Shown one piece after another: positions 43,848 to 53,115 of a stretch of DNA of 64,000 nucleotides. How positions within the stretch are numbered: position 1 is the first letter of the stretch; each line of letters opens with the position of its first letter. The DNA comes from Hyphomicrobiales bacterium (GTDB taxonomy: Bacteria > Pseudomonadota > Alphaproteobacteria > Rhizobiales > Rhizobiaceae): the NCBI GenBank assembly GCA_900472175.1, contig UCHD01000004.1, positions 305,723 through 369,722 on the forward strand. Direction: 5' to 3'. A program made the translations under genes and the position numbers. The notes beneath the pieces were generated by a model. The model ran no database searches. It was not told the origin of the DNA and saw nothing but the letters and a program-made list of their open reading frames with translations.

Positions 43848-44786
43848 GTGCGCATGCTGATCACACGACTGGTTCTTTCGGCGGAGCGTTTTCGCCAATG
43901 GTCGATCGCCCAGTTCGTCTTTCTGCTGTTGGGGACGCTCAAGCTGTTTCCGGCCAGAGGTGCCATTGAGTTCTCTGCGCGCTTCACAGGCTGGCTTGGG
44001 CCGAAATTGAAGCGCCGCCACAAGCTGACGATGACCAATCTTCGCAACGCTTTCCCCGAAAAGAGCGAGGCGGAGATCGAGGCGATCGCGCTGGAGAGCT
44101 GGAGCAGCATCGGCCGGCTTGCGGCGGAATACGTCTTTCTGGACGAGCTGTTCGATTTCGACCCGGCAAATCCGAAGCCCGGCCGTATCGAGGTGTCCGG
44201 TATTCCGCTGTTCCTCGAGCTGCGTGACAATCCGCGGCCGTTCATCGTCTTTACCGCCCATACAGGCAATTTCGAGCTGTTGCCGGTCGCAAGTGCTGCC
44301 TTCGGGCTGGATGTGACGGTGCTTTTCCGGCCGCCGAACAATCCGTATGTCGCCGACAAGGTTTTTGATTTCCGCAAGCAACGCATGGGCAATCTGGTTC
44401 CCTCGCATGCCGGATCGTCGTTCACGCTGGCGCGCAAGCTGGAGGCGGGCGGCGCTGTCGGTGTTCTGGTCGATCAAAAATTCCGCAAGGGCCTGATGAC
44501 CAAATTCTTCGGCCGCGACGTGCGCACCAATCCTTTGCTGGCAAAGCTGGTGCGGCAGTTCAATTGCGAAGTCTATCCGGCCCGCTCCATCCGGTTGCCC
44601 GATGGACGTTTCCGCCTTGAGCTGGAGCCGGCGATTGAAATCCCGCGCAAGCCGGACGGCGGTGTCGATGTCAATGCGACGGCACAGCTGTTGAACGACA
44701 AGGTCGAGAGCTGGGTGCGGGAATATCCGGGGCAATGGCTCTGGTACCACGACCGCTGGCACATCAAGAGATATCTGAAAGACTGA
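43848..44786 (+). CDS. lpxXL: lipid A very-long-chain acyltransferase LpxXL
   Basis: 312 residues of the LpxL/HtrB family, with one N-terminal membrane segment (IAQFVFLLLGTLKLFPA) and the catalytic HTGNFE (HX4E, H138/E143). Moves the C28 chain from AcpXL to the lipid A precursor at the inner membrane. GTG 43848 and ATG 43854 are both possible starts. Ends the acpXL cluster. Confidence 0.93.
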   Translation: MRMLITRLVLSAERFRQWSIAQFVFLLLGTLKLFPARGAIEFSARFTGWLGPKLKRRHKLTMTNLRNAFPEKSEAEIEAIALESWSSIGRLAAEYVFLDELFDFDPANPKPGRIEVSGIPLFLELRDNPRPFIVFTAHTGNFELLPVASAAFGLDVTVLFRPPNNPYVADKVFDFRKQRMGNLVPSHAGSSFTLARKLEAGGAVGVLVDQKFRKGLMTKFFGRDVRTNPLLAKLVRQFNCEVYPARSIRLPDGRFRLELEPAIEIPRKPDGGVDVNATAQLLNDKVESWVREYPGQWLWYHDRWHIKRYLKD

Positions 44787-45185
44787 TCATTCTCGTCCTG
44801 ACGGATTGCTGGCGTGATCGGCCACTTCCCTTTGGCGCCCGGGACAAGCGTCAGGGTCTTCACTTTTTTGTGCGCGCCTGCAGTCATTTTATCGCGTTAA
44901 GGGGGCCGCAGGTCGCAAATGGAGCCTCCGTGGGAGGAAATAGCGCCGCATTTCGGATCGTTTTATATTGACTGCCTAAATTAAGTTCACCGGAAACGTT
45001 TCAGGTGTTTTTTCGGGTGTTGAACACTATCTTTTTGAGTGTAGACTTCTCGTATTACTATAATGCGATTGCAAGCGCTTCGGGTTCGTGGGACGGCGCA
45101 TTTCAATCGATTTATTTTTTGATTGCGTTCAATTTTCCTGTGCTTTTTCAGGCCGTGTCGGAAAATTGGGGGAGTGGGGTGGAAA
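44787..45185. promoter_or_regulatory. upstream region of the PAS gene
   Basis: 399 bases without a gene and markedly AT-rich after 44980. It holds the palindrome GAAACGTTTC (44993-45002), which looks like a LacI-type half-site pair, and a promoter-like pair at 45035-45064. The upstream 200 bases show nothing. Confidence 0.4.
45035..45064 (+). promoter_or_regulatory. sigma-70-like promoter of the PAS gene
   Basis: TTGAGT (45035-45040), 18-base spacer, perfect TATAAT (45059-45064). It would give a leader of about 115 bases to the PAS gene. The palindrome at 44993-45002 lies about 33 bases upstream of the -35 box. Confidence 0.55.
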
Positions 45186-45899
45186 TTGAAGGCACTGATC
45201 GAGCTCTTCTGGTTCAAATATTCTCAGCTGCAATATGCGGTCAAATCCGACGATGATTTGCTGATCAGTGTTCTCGATCGCGAGATCGATCCGGTTCTCA
45301 CTGCAATCTATGAGGAAAAGGCCGAGAACGTCAGCGATGCTCGCCTGCAGTTCCGGTTTGTTCTCGATCTGCTGCGCAAGGAAGCCGACGACGTGTCGAG
45401 CGTGCTGCGCCAGCGCGATGTGCTGCAAACGCTGGCCGATCGCTATTTCGCTGCCGGCAGCAACGAGATTTCCGGAGAGCCTAGGTTGCCGCCGCCGCCG
45501 TCTATTGCGGCCCTCAAGGGCCGGGCTGACGAAGGCTTTCTCAACGAGGCGATCCTCGACTCTCTGCCGGACCGTGTTGCGGTGATCACTCCGGATTACC
45601 GCTATCTCTATACCAACCCTGTCAATGCGGCCCGGCTGGAAGAGCGGCCGATGGATCTTGTCGGCCGCCATATTGTCGAGTTCGTCGGTATCCAGCGCTT
45701 CGAGCAGCGGGTAAAGCCCAATCTCGACAAGTGTTTTTCCGGTGAACTGGTCGATTATACCTTCGCCAAGGATGTCGGGAACCGCACCGTCGTGGTGCGC
45801 TGCCGGATGACGCCGTGCATGTCGGGCACGGGCAAGGTCATCGGTGCTATTCTGGTGCTGCAGGAAATTGCCGACCGACGCCGCTCGATCGCGGCCTGA
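45186..45899 (+). CDS. PAS domain protein
   Basis: 237 residues from the TTG at 45186 (LKALIELFWFKYSQLQYAV) with GGTGG just upstream; the true start is uncertain since no ATG fits. A helical N-terminus of about 110 residues is followed by one PAS domain (ILDSLPDRVAVITPDYRYLYTN at its start, GAILVLQEI at its end). No kinase, GGDEF or DNA-binding part. It may sense a small ligand and pass the signal to another protein. Closed by a hairpin (45909-45928). Confidence 0.75.
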   Translation: MKALIELFWFKYSQLQYAVKSDDDLLISVLDREIDPVLTAIYEEKAENVSDARLQFRFVLDLLRKEADDVSSVLRQRDVLQTLADRYFAAGSNEISGEPRLPPPPSIAALKGRADEGFLNEAILDSLPDRVAVITPDYRYLYTNPVNAARLEERPMDLVGRHIVEFVGIQRFEQRVKPNLDKCFSGELVDYTFAKDVGNRTVVVRCRMTPCMSGTGKVIGAILVLQEIADRRRSIAA

Positions 45900-45908
45900 G
45901 GGCGAAAG

Positions 45909-45928
45909 GCGAGGGTGGTTACCCTCGC
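45909..45928. terminator. hairpin between convergent genes
   Basis: GCGAGGGT (45909-45916), GGTT loop, ACCCTCGC (45921-45928). Located between the PAS gene (+) and the VOC gene (-); no T tract. Confidence 0.5.
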
Positions 45929-45945
45929 TCGCCGGGCTTTGACCG

Positions 45946-46296
45946 CTACTTGTCTGACCAGACGGCCAGTTCGTAACCGTCCGGATCCTGGAAATGGAAG
46001 CGCCTTCCACCCGGGAAAGAAAAAATCTCCACAATGATGCGGGCGCCCTGCGCTTCGAGCCGCGCCTGTGTTCCTGCGAGATCATCGGCATAGAGGATGA
46101 TCAATGGGCCACCGGGCTTTGGTGTTCCCGTCGTCAGGCCACCGGTCAGCCGGCCATCGGTGAATTCGCAATATTGCGGGCCGTAGTCCGTAAACGACCA
46201 GCCGAATGCTGCGCCATAAAATGCCTTCGAGCGTGCAATGTCCGTCACGGCGAACTCGATATTGTCGATCTGGCGGTCAGTGCCCTTCTGTCCCAT
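45946..46296 (-). CDS. VOC (glyoxalase/bleomycin-resistance-like) family protein
   Basis: 116 residues of the vicinal-oxygen-chelate fold (DNIEFAVTDIARSKAFYGAAF at the start; FHFQDPDGYELAVWSD at the end with the metal-site glutamate). Function cannot be told from sequence. It starts 12 bases after the SRPBCC gene, and both sit behind an AraC-type regulator. Confidence 0.82.
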   Translation of the reverse strand: MGQKGTDRQIDNIEFAVTDIARSKAFYGAAFGWSFTDYGPQYCEFTDGRLTGGLTTGTPKPGGPLIILYADDLAGTQARLEAQGARIIVEIFSFPGGRRFHFQDPDGYELAVWSDK

Positions 46297-46308
46297 GATG
46301 GTTATTCC

Positions 46309-46707
46309 TTATGCTTCCAACTGTGCTTTCAATGCGTTGAGGTCCTTCTGGACCCATTCTGCATCGCTGTCGAATTGTTCCTTGCTCATGCCGGGCTGCC
46401 TGAGCAGCGTGAACATGACTTCCGCGCCGCTGCCGTTCGGCACGACACGCAGGGCATTATGGACTTGAAGACCCGTTTCCAGCGTGACGAGATGGTCGAG
46501 CACGCCCAGATCGTTGCGGGGCGTGAAGCGGACACGGGCATTGCCGAGTGCACCGTGTGCCACCCACTCGTCACCATCCGGCTCCAGTCCGGCTGCAAGG
46601 CCAGACGCCCATGATGGCATGTTTTTCGGTTGGGCCGCGAACGCATAGACGTCGCGCCAATCCCGCTCGATACCGATATGAACAATTCTCGCTTCCATCA
46701 CGGACAT
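46309..46707 (-). CDS. SRPBCC family protein
   Basis: 132 residues with the START/polyketide-cyclase-like pattern: RDWRDVYAFAAQPKNMPSW at the N-terminus, GVLDHLVTLETG in the middle and a long C-terminal helix. It may bind a small hydrophobic ligand. Second gene of the AraC-SRPBCC-VOC set. GGAG precedes the ATG. Confidence 0.75.
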   Translation of the reverse strand: MSVMEARIVHIGIERDWRDVYAFAAQPKNMPSWASGLAAGLEPDGDEWVAHGALGNARVRFTPRNDLGVLDHLVTLETGLQVHNALRVVPNGSGAEVMFTLLRQPGMSKEQFDSDAEWVQKDLNALKAQLEA

Positions 46708-46778
46708 ACCACCTTCTCCTTTTTACCGCTTGCAACCATGTGATGGCCGAACGCGAAAAGATTGAACAAAACGGACAA

Positions 46779-47564
46779 TCAGGCCGCAAGCTGCTGCCTG
46801 ATTTCGGCAGGCGGCAAACCGGCAAGCATCTGCACCTCGCGGCACATATGTGCCTGATCCGCGTAGCCCGCTTCGAGTGCCAGGAGGGCCATGGGCTGCG
46901 GTTGGTTCGTCTTCAGGAGCGACAGAAACCGCTGGAAGCGCAGGATCCGCGCGAGTGTCTTGGGGCCGTAGCCGAAGTGATCGAGGCAACGCCGCCGCAA
47001 CGTCCGTTCCCCATAGCCAAGTGCCCGCGCAAGAGTTTCGATCGTCTGCGGGCGTTCGTTGCTCTTGCGTGCCAGATGTTCGAAGGCGTGGCTCATATCA
47101 CCTGCGGGTGCCGTGACCCTGGCGGCTCGCCGTGTGAGAACAGCCTGCAGCAATGCCAGCCCCTCCGCCGCGGATCCCGTTTCCGATAGGCGTTCATGAA
47201 GCTCCCGGCCATCGGCTCCCCACAGGTCCGGGAGCGCAACCGTTTCGCCGGTGATTTCGGCCATGGACAGGTTCAGCCACCTGGCGGCAGCACCTGGCTG
47301 AAAGCGGATGCCGACAACGGTTTCGCCTGCCTGTAACGGTGGAAAGGCTGCGGTTCTGTCCGGACCGGCGACGAATAGCCCCTGGCTGGACCAGAGGATA
47401 TCGCTGCAGCCATCCGGCACGACGGCAACGCGGTTTTCGAAATCGGCAGGCAGGCTGTGGGACCAGGTGCACCGGAAATGCGTTGCCAATGCAGCCGGTG
47501 GCGGCTGTTCGCTGTACGTCCCGGCAGATGCGGCCATCACCATCTTTTCTCGCCCGGTCTTCAC
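46779..47564 (-). CDS. AraC family transcriptional regulator
   Basis: 261 residues. The N-terminal half is a DUF6597-like ligand domain (VVPDGCSDILWS; VGIRFQPGAAARWL), the C-terminal half a double helix-turn-helix (LARALGYGERTLRRRCLDHFG; LALEAGYADQAHMCREVQ). GTG 47564 is supported by GGAGG six bases upstream. It lies 71 bases before the SRPBCC gene and probably controls the downstream pair. Confidence 0.85.
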   Translation of the reverse strand: MKTGREKMVMAASAGTYSEQPPPAALATHFRCTWSHSLPADFENRVAVVPDGCSDILWSSQGLFVAGPDRTAAFPPLQAGETVVGIRFQPGAAARWLNLSMAEITGETVALPDLWGADGRELHERLSETGSAAEGLALLQAVLTRRAARVTAPAGDMSHAFEHLARKSNERPQTIETLARALGYGERTLRRRCLDHFGYGPKTLARILRFQRFLSLLKTNQPQPMALLALEAGYADQAHMCREVQMLAGLPPAEIRQQLAA

Positions 47565-47833
47565 CCATGTCCTCCTTGTTCCGGCTCTGCAAAGGCGGTT
47601 TCCCGATGAGAACCCTCACGGGTTAAATCCTACGCCAGTGCGCCGGAAAAGTATCACTTTTCACAACAATCACTTGTCGTTAATCGATTTGAATGCCAAA
47701 ACTCCCTCAGCATCCGCAGGGCGTGTTCAGGCCTCCAGCGCCGAACAAAATCGCCCTGCAAGTTCAATCTGGTGGAGCCGTGCGCACGCCCAGCCGGGCA
47801 CTGGCAGCTTCACTGTCCAACGGAGGCACATAC

Positions 47834-49264
47834 GTGGCACAGGCAGAAATCGGCCTTATCGGTCTTGGTGTTATGGGATCGAATCTGGCGCTCAACATTG
47901 CCGAAAAGGGCAACAAGATCGCAGTCTTCAACCGCACGGTCGAGGCGACGCGGAAGTTTTACGCCGAGGCAGGCAGCTTGCAGAGCCAGATCGTGCCGTG
48001 CGAGACCATCGAGGAGTTCGTTGCTGCCATCCGCCCGCCGCGGCCAATCATCATCATGATCAAGGCCGGAGAACCCGTCGATCAGCAGATGGAACTGCTT
48101 AAGCCCTATCTTGAGAACAACGACATCATGATCGATGCCGGCAACGCCAATTTCCGCGACACGATGCGCCGCTTCGACAATCTCAAGGACAGCGGCCTGA
48201 CCTTTATCGGCATGGGCGTTTCCGGTGGTGAAGAGGGCGCGCGCCACGGCCCGTCCATCATGGTCGGCGGCAAGGAAGACTCCTGGAAGCGTGTCGAGAA
48301 GGTGCTGACCTCGATTGCGGCAAAATACAATGACGATCCTTGCGTTGCCTGGCTCGGCGAAAACGGCGCTGGCCATTTCGTCAAGACCATCCATAACGGC
48401 ATCGAATATGCCGACATGCAGATGATCGCCGAAATCTACGGCATCCTGCGCGACGGACTGAAGATGAGCGCCACCGAAATCGGTGAAGTCTTTGGCGAAT
48501 GGAACAAGGGCCGCCTGAATTCCTACCTGATCGAAATCACCGAGACGGTCCTGAAAGCCGCCGACCCGATCACCGGCAAGCCGATCGTCGATCTCATTCT
48601 CGACAAGGCTGGCCAGAAGGGCACCGGCAAATGGTCGGTGATCGAGGCGCAGAACATGGGCATTCCGGCGACGGCTATTGAAGCTGCCGTTGCTGCCCGC
48701 AGCATTTCGTCGGTCAAGGGCGAGCGCGAAGCGGCTGAAAAGGTGCTTGGCCTGCCGAATGTCGGCGAGTTCAAGATTGCCGACAAGGCTGCCTTCCTCA
48801 AGGACCTCGAAAGCGCGCTTCTGGCCGCTAAAGTCGGCGCCTATGCACAGGGGTTTGCGGTCATGGCGGAAGCCTCGCGCGAATTCAACTGGAACCTGCC
48901 GATGCCGACGATCGCCAAGATCTGGCGCGCCGGTTGCATCATCCGCTCGCAGTTCCTCGATGAAATCACCACGGCCTTCACCAAGGATCCGAAGGTCGCC
49001 AACCTGATCGTCACTCCGGCCTTCTCCGCCATGGTCAAGGAAACCGACGGCGCGCTTCGCCGGGTCGTTTCCGCAGCCGTTCTCGGCGGCCTGCCGGTAC
49101 CAGCCCTTGCCTCGGCGCTCGGCTATTTCGACAGCTACCGCCGCGGCCGCGGCACGGCCAACGTCATCCAGGCGCAGCGCGACTTTTTCGGTGCACACGG
49201 CTTCGACCGCGTCGATGGTGCCGATTCCCACCATGGCCCGTGGGGCAGTGGCCTCAACGCCTAA
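47834..49264 (+). CDS. gnd: 6-phosphogluconate dehydrogenase (decarboxylating)
   Basis: 476 residues, the usual length. Oxidises 6-phosphogluconate to ribulose 5-phosphate with NADP. Signatures: GLIGLGVMGSNLALN (nucleotide fold), VSGGEEGARHGPS, KTIHNGIEYADMQ with the catalytic lysine. GTG 47834 has GGAGG six bases before it; the frame upstream (to 47693) has no ribosome site and adds an unrelated stretch. Confidence 0.96.
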   Translation: MAQAEIGLIGLGVMGSNLALNIAEKGNKIAVFNRTVEATRKFYAEAGSLQSQIVPCETIEEFVAAIRPPRPIIIMIKAGEPVDQQMELLKPYLENNDIMIDAGNANFRDTMRRFDNLKDSGLTFIGMGVSGGEEGARHGPSIMVGGKEDSWKRVEKVLTSIAAKYNDDPCVAWLGENGAGHFVKTIHNGIEYADMQMIAEIYGILRDGLKMSATEIGEVFGEWNKGRLNSYLIEITETVLKAADPITGKPIVDLILDKAGQKGTGKWSVIEAQNMGIPATAIEAAVAARSISSVKGEREAAEKVLGLPNVGEFKIADKAAFLKDLESALLAAKVGAYAQGFAVMAEASREFNWNLPMPTIAKIWRAGCIIRSQFLDEITTAFTKDPKVANLIVTPAFSAMVKETDGALRRVVSAAVLGGLPVPALASALGYFDSYRRGRGTANVIQAQRDFFGAHGFDRVDGADSHHGPWGSGLNA

Positions 49265-49290
49265 CCTTGTACTGGTGGCACCTAACAGAA

Positions 49291-49321
49291 AACCCGCGCG
49301 GAGCGATCCGCGCGGGTTTTT
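49291..49321. terminator. intrinsic bidirectional terminator
   Basis: AACCCGCGCGGA (49291-49302), GCGA loop, TCCGCGCGGGTT (49307-49318), followed by T residues. Serves gnd (+) and the LacI gene (-). Confidence 0.9.
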
Positions 49322-49339
49322 AAATGCCTGTCCTGCAGC

Positions 49340-50368
49340 TCAGATTGCCTTGCTGAGGCTTTGCAATTCTTCCGCGGGTGTGCCGGCAATGCGGCCCAGA
49401 ACGGCCTTGGCAAGCTCGCGGCCGGCATGGCGGATATCTTCGTTCATGGTGATGACTTCCGGCCGCAGCCAGCTCAGGAAATCGCTTGGGACCTTCGAGA
49501 CCATATCGACATCATGCTTCAGCCGCTTTCCGACGGCTTCGAGGCCCGCGATAACGGCGATCGATCCCGCACCGGACCCGGAGACGATGCCGTCTGGAGC
49601 GTCGGAGTCGCTCATCAGCGTCTCGAATGCGGCGCGGATGTCCACCAGGCTGTTGTCGATATCGACGGAATTGAAAGGGACCGCTTCAAGACCGAAGTCC
49701 CGGACAGCCCTGTCGAAACCCTTGCGCATGTGGCGGTGGAACGTCAGGTGCTGTGGTGGCTGCAGGAGAACGATACGCTTGCGGCCGAGCTCCGCCAAGC
49801 GCCGGACCGCTTCATAGGCAAAGCCCTCATTGTCGAAGTCATGATAGGGGTGGGCGAGGCCCATCTCAGTGCGCCCATGGGTCGCGAACGGAAAGTTCCG
49901 CTCCATCATCAAGGCGACGCGCGGATCGTTCGGCTCCGTCCGTGAAATAATCACACCATCGGCAGCACCCGTGTCGAGCACATAGCGGACAGGCGCCAGC
50001 GCGTCCTTGGAAAAGCGGTAGGGCGTGATAACGAGGTGATAACCGGTCGAAGCCAGGATCTCGGAGATGCCGACGACGATCGGGCTGGTCAGGCCCATCA
50101 CCTCTTCCTCAAGCGACAGGACAAGGCTGATGACATTGGTCTTGCCGGTCCGCAGCCGGACACCGGCGCGGTTTGGCTGATAGCCGACCTGCTTGGCGAC
50201 CAGCCGCACGCGCTCCTTTGTCTCGGCTCCAATGTCCGGGGCATCCTTCAGGGCGCGCGACACCGTCGTGATGCCAAGGCCAGTCATGAAGGCGATCGTC
50301 TTTAGGGTTGGGCGCTCATTCAATGTGGATGGCATGGCCGCCTGCCGGCTTTTGTTCTTCTCGTCCAT
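49340..50368 (-). CDS. LacI family regulator of the mannoside locus
   Basis: 342 residues. N-terminal LacI helix-turn-helix (RPTLKTIAFMTGLGITTVSRAL) and a periplasmic-binding-protein-like sugar domain (TDP-like FATHGRTEMG; PDGIVSGSGAGSIAV). ATG 50368 gives a short tail before the HTH; ATG 50335 is another choice. Divergent from the sugar transporter operon, with two similar operator-like palindromes in the gap. Probably represses both itself and the transporter operon in the absence of a mannoside (inference). Confidence 0.9.
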   Translation of the reverse strand: MDEKNKSRQAAMPSTLNERPTLKTIAFMTGLGITTVSRALKDAPDIGAETKERVRLVAKQVGYQPNRAGVRLRTGKTNVISLVLSLEEEVMGLTSPIVVGISEILASTGYHLVITPYRFSKDALAPVRYVLDTGAADGVIISRTEPNDPRVALMMERNFPFATHGRTEMGLAHPYHDFDNEGFAYEAVRRLAELGRKRIVLLQPPQHLTFHRHMRKGFDRAVRDFGLEAVPFNSVDIDNSLVDIRAAFETLMSDSDAPDGIVSGSGAGSIAVIAGLEAVGKRLKHDVDMVSKVPSDFLSWLRPEVITMNEDIRHAGRELAKAVLGRIAGTPAEELQSLSKAI

Positions 50369-50510
50369 TCCCGCCCATCGCCTTCCCAAGTTCAGGCCGA
50401 ACCAATCCAAAGGCGGCTTTGCCTGTCGCAGCCCCAAGAGGCTTATCTGCCTTATATCCGATTCATGACAGAGGGGCACCCGTGGCCGGTGCCGTCATTT
50501 TTTCTAAAAT

Positions 50511-50524
50511 CTGTAACGATACAG
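50511..50524. promoter_or_regulatory. LacI-type operator, regulator side
   Basis: CTGTAACGATACAG: inverted repeat around a central CG with one mismatch. It lies 143 bases upstream of the LacI gene start. Confidence 0.5.
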
Positions 50525-50829
50525 TAGACTTGTCGAGTGGTTTTTTCATCTTCCCGTTAGTTGTTCTCCATAGGGTTGAATCTTGCGTCGCACCAGAGCG
50601 GCGCTGCATGTGCGAGATTTCCACCGGACTGAATGAGGCGCTCTTAAAAGCGTAAACGTCCAAATTACTGCATTTTTAGCACTTTTCTGTGCGTTTCTGC
50701 GGTGCGGTAGGCCTCGGGGAACGGCATGTTCGCGTGGCGACATATTTTACTCCAGGTTGAGAATTCATTTTTATCCGAAATTGTGCGTTGTTGCGGTTGC
50801 GTCTGTAAAACGATTGAACTAAGTTTTTC

Positions 50830-50843
50830 CGGTAACGTTACAG
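50830..50843. promoter_or_regulatory. LacI-type operator, transporter side
   Basis: CGGTAACGTTACAG with the perfect 10-bp palindrome GTAACGTTAC (50832-50841). It lies 17 bases before the binding-protein ATG and shares GTAACG-TACAG with the other site. Confidence 0.6.
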
Positions 50844-50859
50844 TGAGGGAGGAGAACTC

Positions 50860-52092
50860 ATGAAATTGCGTTTGTTGGCTGCTGCATTGGCGGCGACTGT
50901 AGTGCTTCCATTGGGCATCGCTAACGCTGCCGATCTGGAAGTGACGCATTGGTGGACGTCCGGCGGTGAGGCTGCGGCCGTCGCCGAATTGGCCAAGGCA
51001 TTCGATGCCACCGGCAATCATTGGGTCGATGGCGCGATCGCCGGTTCCGGCGGCACGGCGCGGCCGATCATGGTCAGCCGCATCACCGGCGGTGATCCGA
51101 TGGGTGCCACCCAGTTCAACCACGGCCGCCAGGCTGAGGAACTGGTGCAGGCCGGCCTGATGCGCGACCTGACCGATGTCGCGACAAAGGAAAACTGGAA
51201 AGAGATCATCAAGCCGTCGAGCCTGCTCGACAGCTGCACGATCGACGGCAAGATTTATTGCGCGCCGGTCAATATCCACTCCTGGCAGTGGCTGTGGCTT
51301 TCGAATGCCGCGTTCAAGACGGCTGGCGTCGACGTGCCGAAGAACTGGGATGAATTTGTCGCCTCCGCTCCGGCGCTTGAAAAGGCCGGTATCGTTCCGC
51401 TCGCCGTCGGCGGTCAGCCCTGGCAGTCGGCCGGTGCGTTTGACGTGCTGATGGTCGCAATCGCCGGCAAGGACACGTTCAACAAGGTGTTCGGTGATAA
51501 GGACGAGGCTGTCGCTGCTGGGCCTGAAATCGCGAAGGTCTTCAAGGCCGCTGACGACGCCCGTAAAATGTCCAAGGGAAGTAACGTTCAGGATTGGAAC
51601 CAGGCAACCAATCTGGTCATCACCGGCAAGGCCGGCGGCCAGATCATGGGCGACTGGGCGCAGGGAGAGTTCCAGCTGGCTGGCCAGAAGGCCGGTACCG
51701 ATTACACCTGCCTGCCAGGTCTCGGTGTCAACGAAATCATCTCGACCGGTGGCGATGCCTTCTATTTCCCGCTTTTGAAGGATGCGGAAAAGTCAAAGGC
51801 TCAGGAAGTTCTTGCCTCGACGCTTCTCAACCCGAAGACACAGGTCGCCTTCAACTTGAAGAAAGGCTCATTGCCGGTGCGTGGCGACGTCGATCTGGCC
51901 GCAGCCAACGACTGCATGAAGAAGGGCCTCGATATCCTTGCCAAGGGCAATGTGATCCAGGGCACCGACCAGCTTCTGTCTGCCGATAGCCAGAAGCAGA
52001 AGGAAGACCTCTTCTCCGAGTTCTTCGCTTCCTCGATGACGCCGGAAGACGCGCAGAAGCGTTTCGCCGAGATCATCGCATCGGCTGATTGA
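50860..52092 (+). CDS. carbohydrate ABC transporter, substrate-binding protein
   Basis: 410 residues with a signal peptide (MKLRLLAAALAATVVLPLGI, cleaved near ANAA). CUT1-type solute-binding protein, similar in layout to glucose/mannose-type binding proteins (LEVTHWWTSGGEAAAV; CTIDGKIYCAPVNIHSW; WNQATNLVITGKAGG). The two to four cysteines may form a disulfide. GGAGGAG precedes the ATG. With the downstream beta-mannosidase the likely ligand is mannose, mannobiose or another beta-mannoside (inference). Confidence 0.9.
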   Translation: MKLRLLAAALAATVVLPLGIANAADLEVTHWWTSGGEAAAVAELAKAFDATGNHWVDGAIAGSGGTARPIMVSRITGGDPMGATQFNHGRQAEELVQAGLMRDLTDVATKENWKEIIKPSSLLDSCTIDGKIYCAPVNIHSWQWLWLSNAAFKTAGVDVPKNWDEFVASAPALEKAGIVPLAVGGQPWQSAGAFDVLMVAIAGKDTFNKVFGDKDEAVAAGPEIAKVFKAADDARKMSKGSNVQDWNQATNLVITGKAGGQIMGDWAQGEFQLAGQKAGTDYTCLPGLGVNEIISTGGDAFYFPLLKDAEKSKAQEVLASTLLNPKTQVAFNLKKGSLPVRGDVDLAAANDCMKKGLDILAKGNVIQGTDQLLSADSQKQKEDLFSEFFASSMTPEDAQKRFAEIIASAD

Positions 52093-52212
52093 TACGTCAG
52101 TCTGAACGGATGACCGGTTCCGCCTCAGCGGGGCCGGTCTGAAGTCCCGGTCCACTGACACCGGGGTTTCACACGTCTTCAAAAAAAACGCGATCCAGGG
52201 GAGGGTTGACCT

Positions 52213-53115
52213 ATGACGGGCCAAGCGAATGCCGGCCGGCCAAACCAGTTGCTGCGCAATCTGAATGCAAAGATTGCCTCAATTCCAATGATACTCACCG
52301 CCGTTGTCATCTTTCTCGGCGGTACAGTCTGGACGGTGGTTTACTCCTTCACCAATTCCAAGCTTCTGCCGCGTCTTTCCTTCGTTGGGCTCGATCAGTA
52401 CGAGCGTTTGTGGGCCGCGCCGCGCTGGCTGGTCTCCATCCAGAACCTTGCCATATACGGTGTGTTTTCGCTGATCTTCAGTCTCGTCATCGGCTTTCTG
52501 CTGGCGGCTTTGATGGATCAGAAGATCCGTTTCGAAAACACGTTTCGCACGATCTTTCTCTATCCATTCGCTCTGTCGTTCATCGTCACCGGCTTGGTCT
52601 GGCAGTGGGTTCTCAATCCGGAATTTGGTGTCCAGTCTGTCGTGCGGTCGCTCGGCTGGAGCAGCTTCACCTTCGATCCGCTCTACAATTCCAATATCGT
52701 CATCTACGGCATCCTGATCGCGGCCCTTTGGCAGGGCACCGGCCTTGTCATGTGCCTGATGCTGGCGGGGTTGCGCGGTATCGATGAGGATATCTGGAAG
52801 GCGGCGCGCGTTGACGGCATCCCGATGTGGAAGACCTATCTCTTCATCATCATTCCGATGATGCGCGCCGTGTTCATCACCACACTGGTGATCATCGCCA
52901 GCGGCATCGTCAAGGTCTACGATCTCGTTGTGGCGCAGACCAGTGGGGGGCCCGGCATCTCGTCGGAAGTGCCTGCCAAATACGTCTACGATTACATGTT
53001 CCAGGCACAGAATCTTGGCCAGGGCTTTGCCGCTTCGACCATGATGCTGATCACCGTCGCCATCATCATCGTTCCCTGGGCCTATCTCGAATTCGGAGGA
53101 CGCAAGCGTGGCTGA
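52213..53115 (+). CDS. carbohydrate ABC transporter permease (CUT1, first)
   Basis: 300 residues with six membrane segments and the EAA loop KAARVDGIPMWKTYLFIIIP. MalF-type permease. GGGGAGGG precedes the ATG, and the stop overlaps the second permease by eight bases. Confidence 0.92.
   Translation: MTGQANAGRPNQLLRNLNAKIASIPMILTAVVIFLGGTVWTVVYSFTNSKLLPRLSFVGLDQYERLWAAPRWLVSIQNLAIYGVFSLIFSLVIGFLLAALMDQKIRFENTFRTIFLYPFALSFIVTGLVWQWVLNPEFGVQSVVRSLGWSSFTFDPLYNSNIVIYGILIAALWQGTGLVMCLMLAGLRGIDEDIWKAARVDGIPMWKTYLFIIIPMMRAVFITTLVIIASGIVKVYDLVVAQTSGGPGISSEVPAKYVYDYMFQAQNLGQGFAASTMMLITVAIIIVPWAYLEFGGRKRG

Larger units (their letters stand above)
50369..50859. promoter_or_regulatory. divergent LacI gene/transporter promoter region
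   Basis: 491 bases without a gene and AT-richer than the surroundings. It holds two related operator-like sites (50511-50524 and 50830-50843). The rest shows no hairpin or ORF I would support. Confidence 0.5.
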
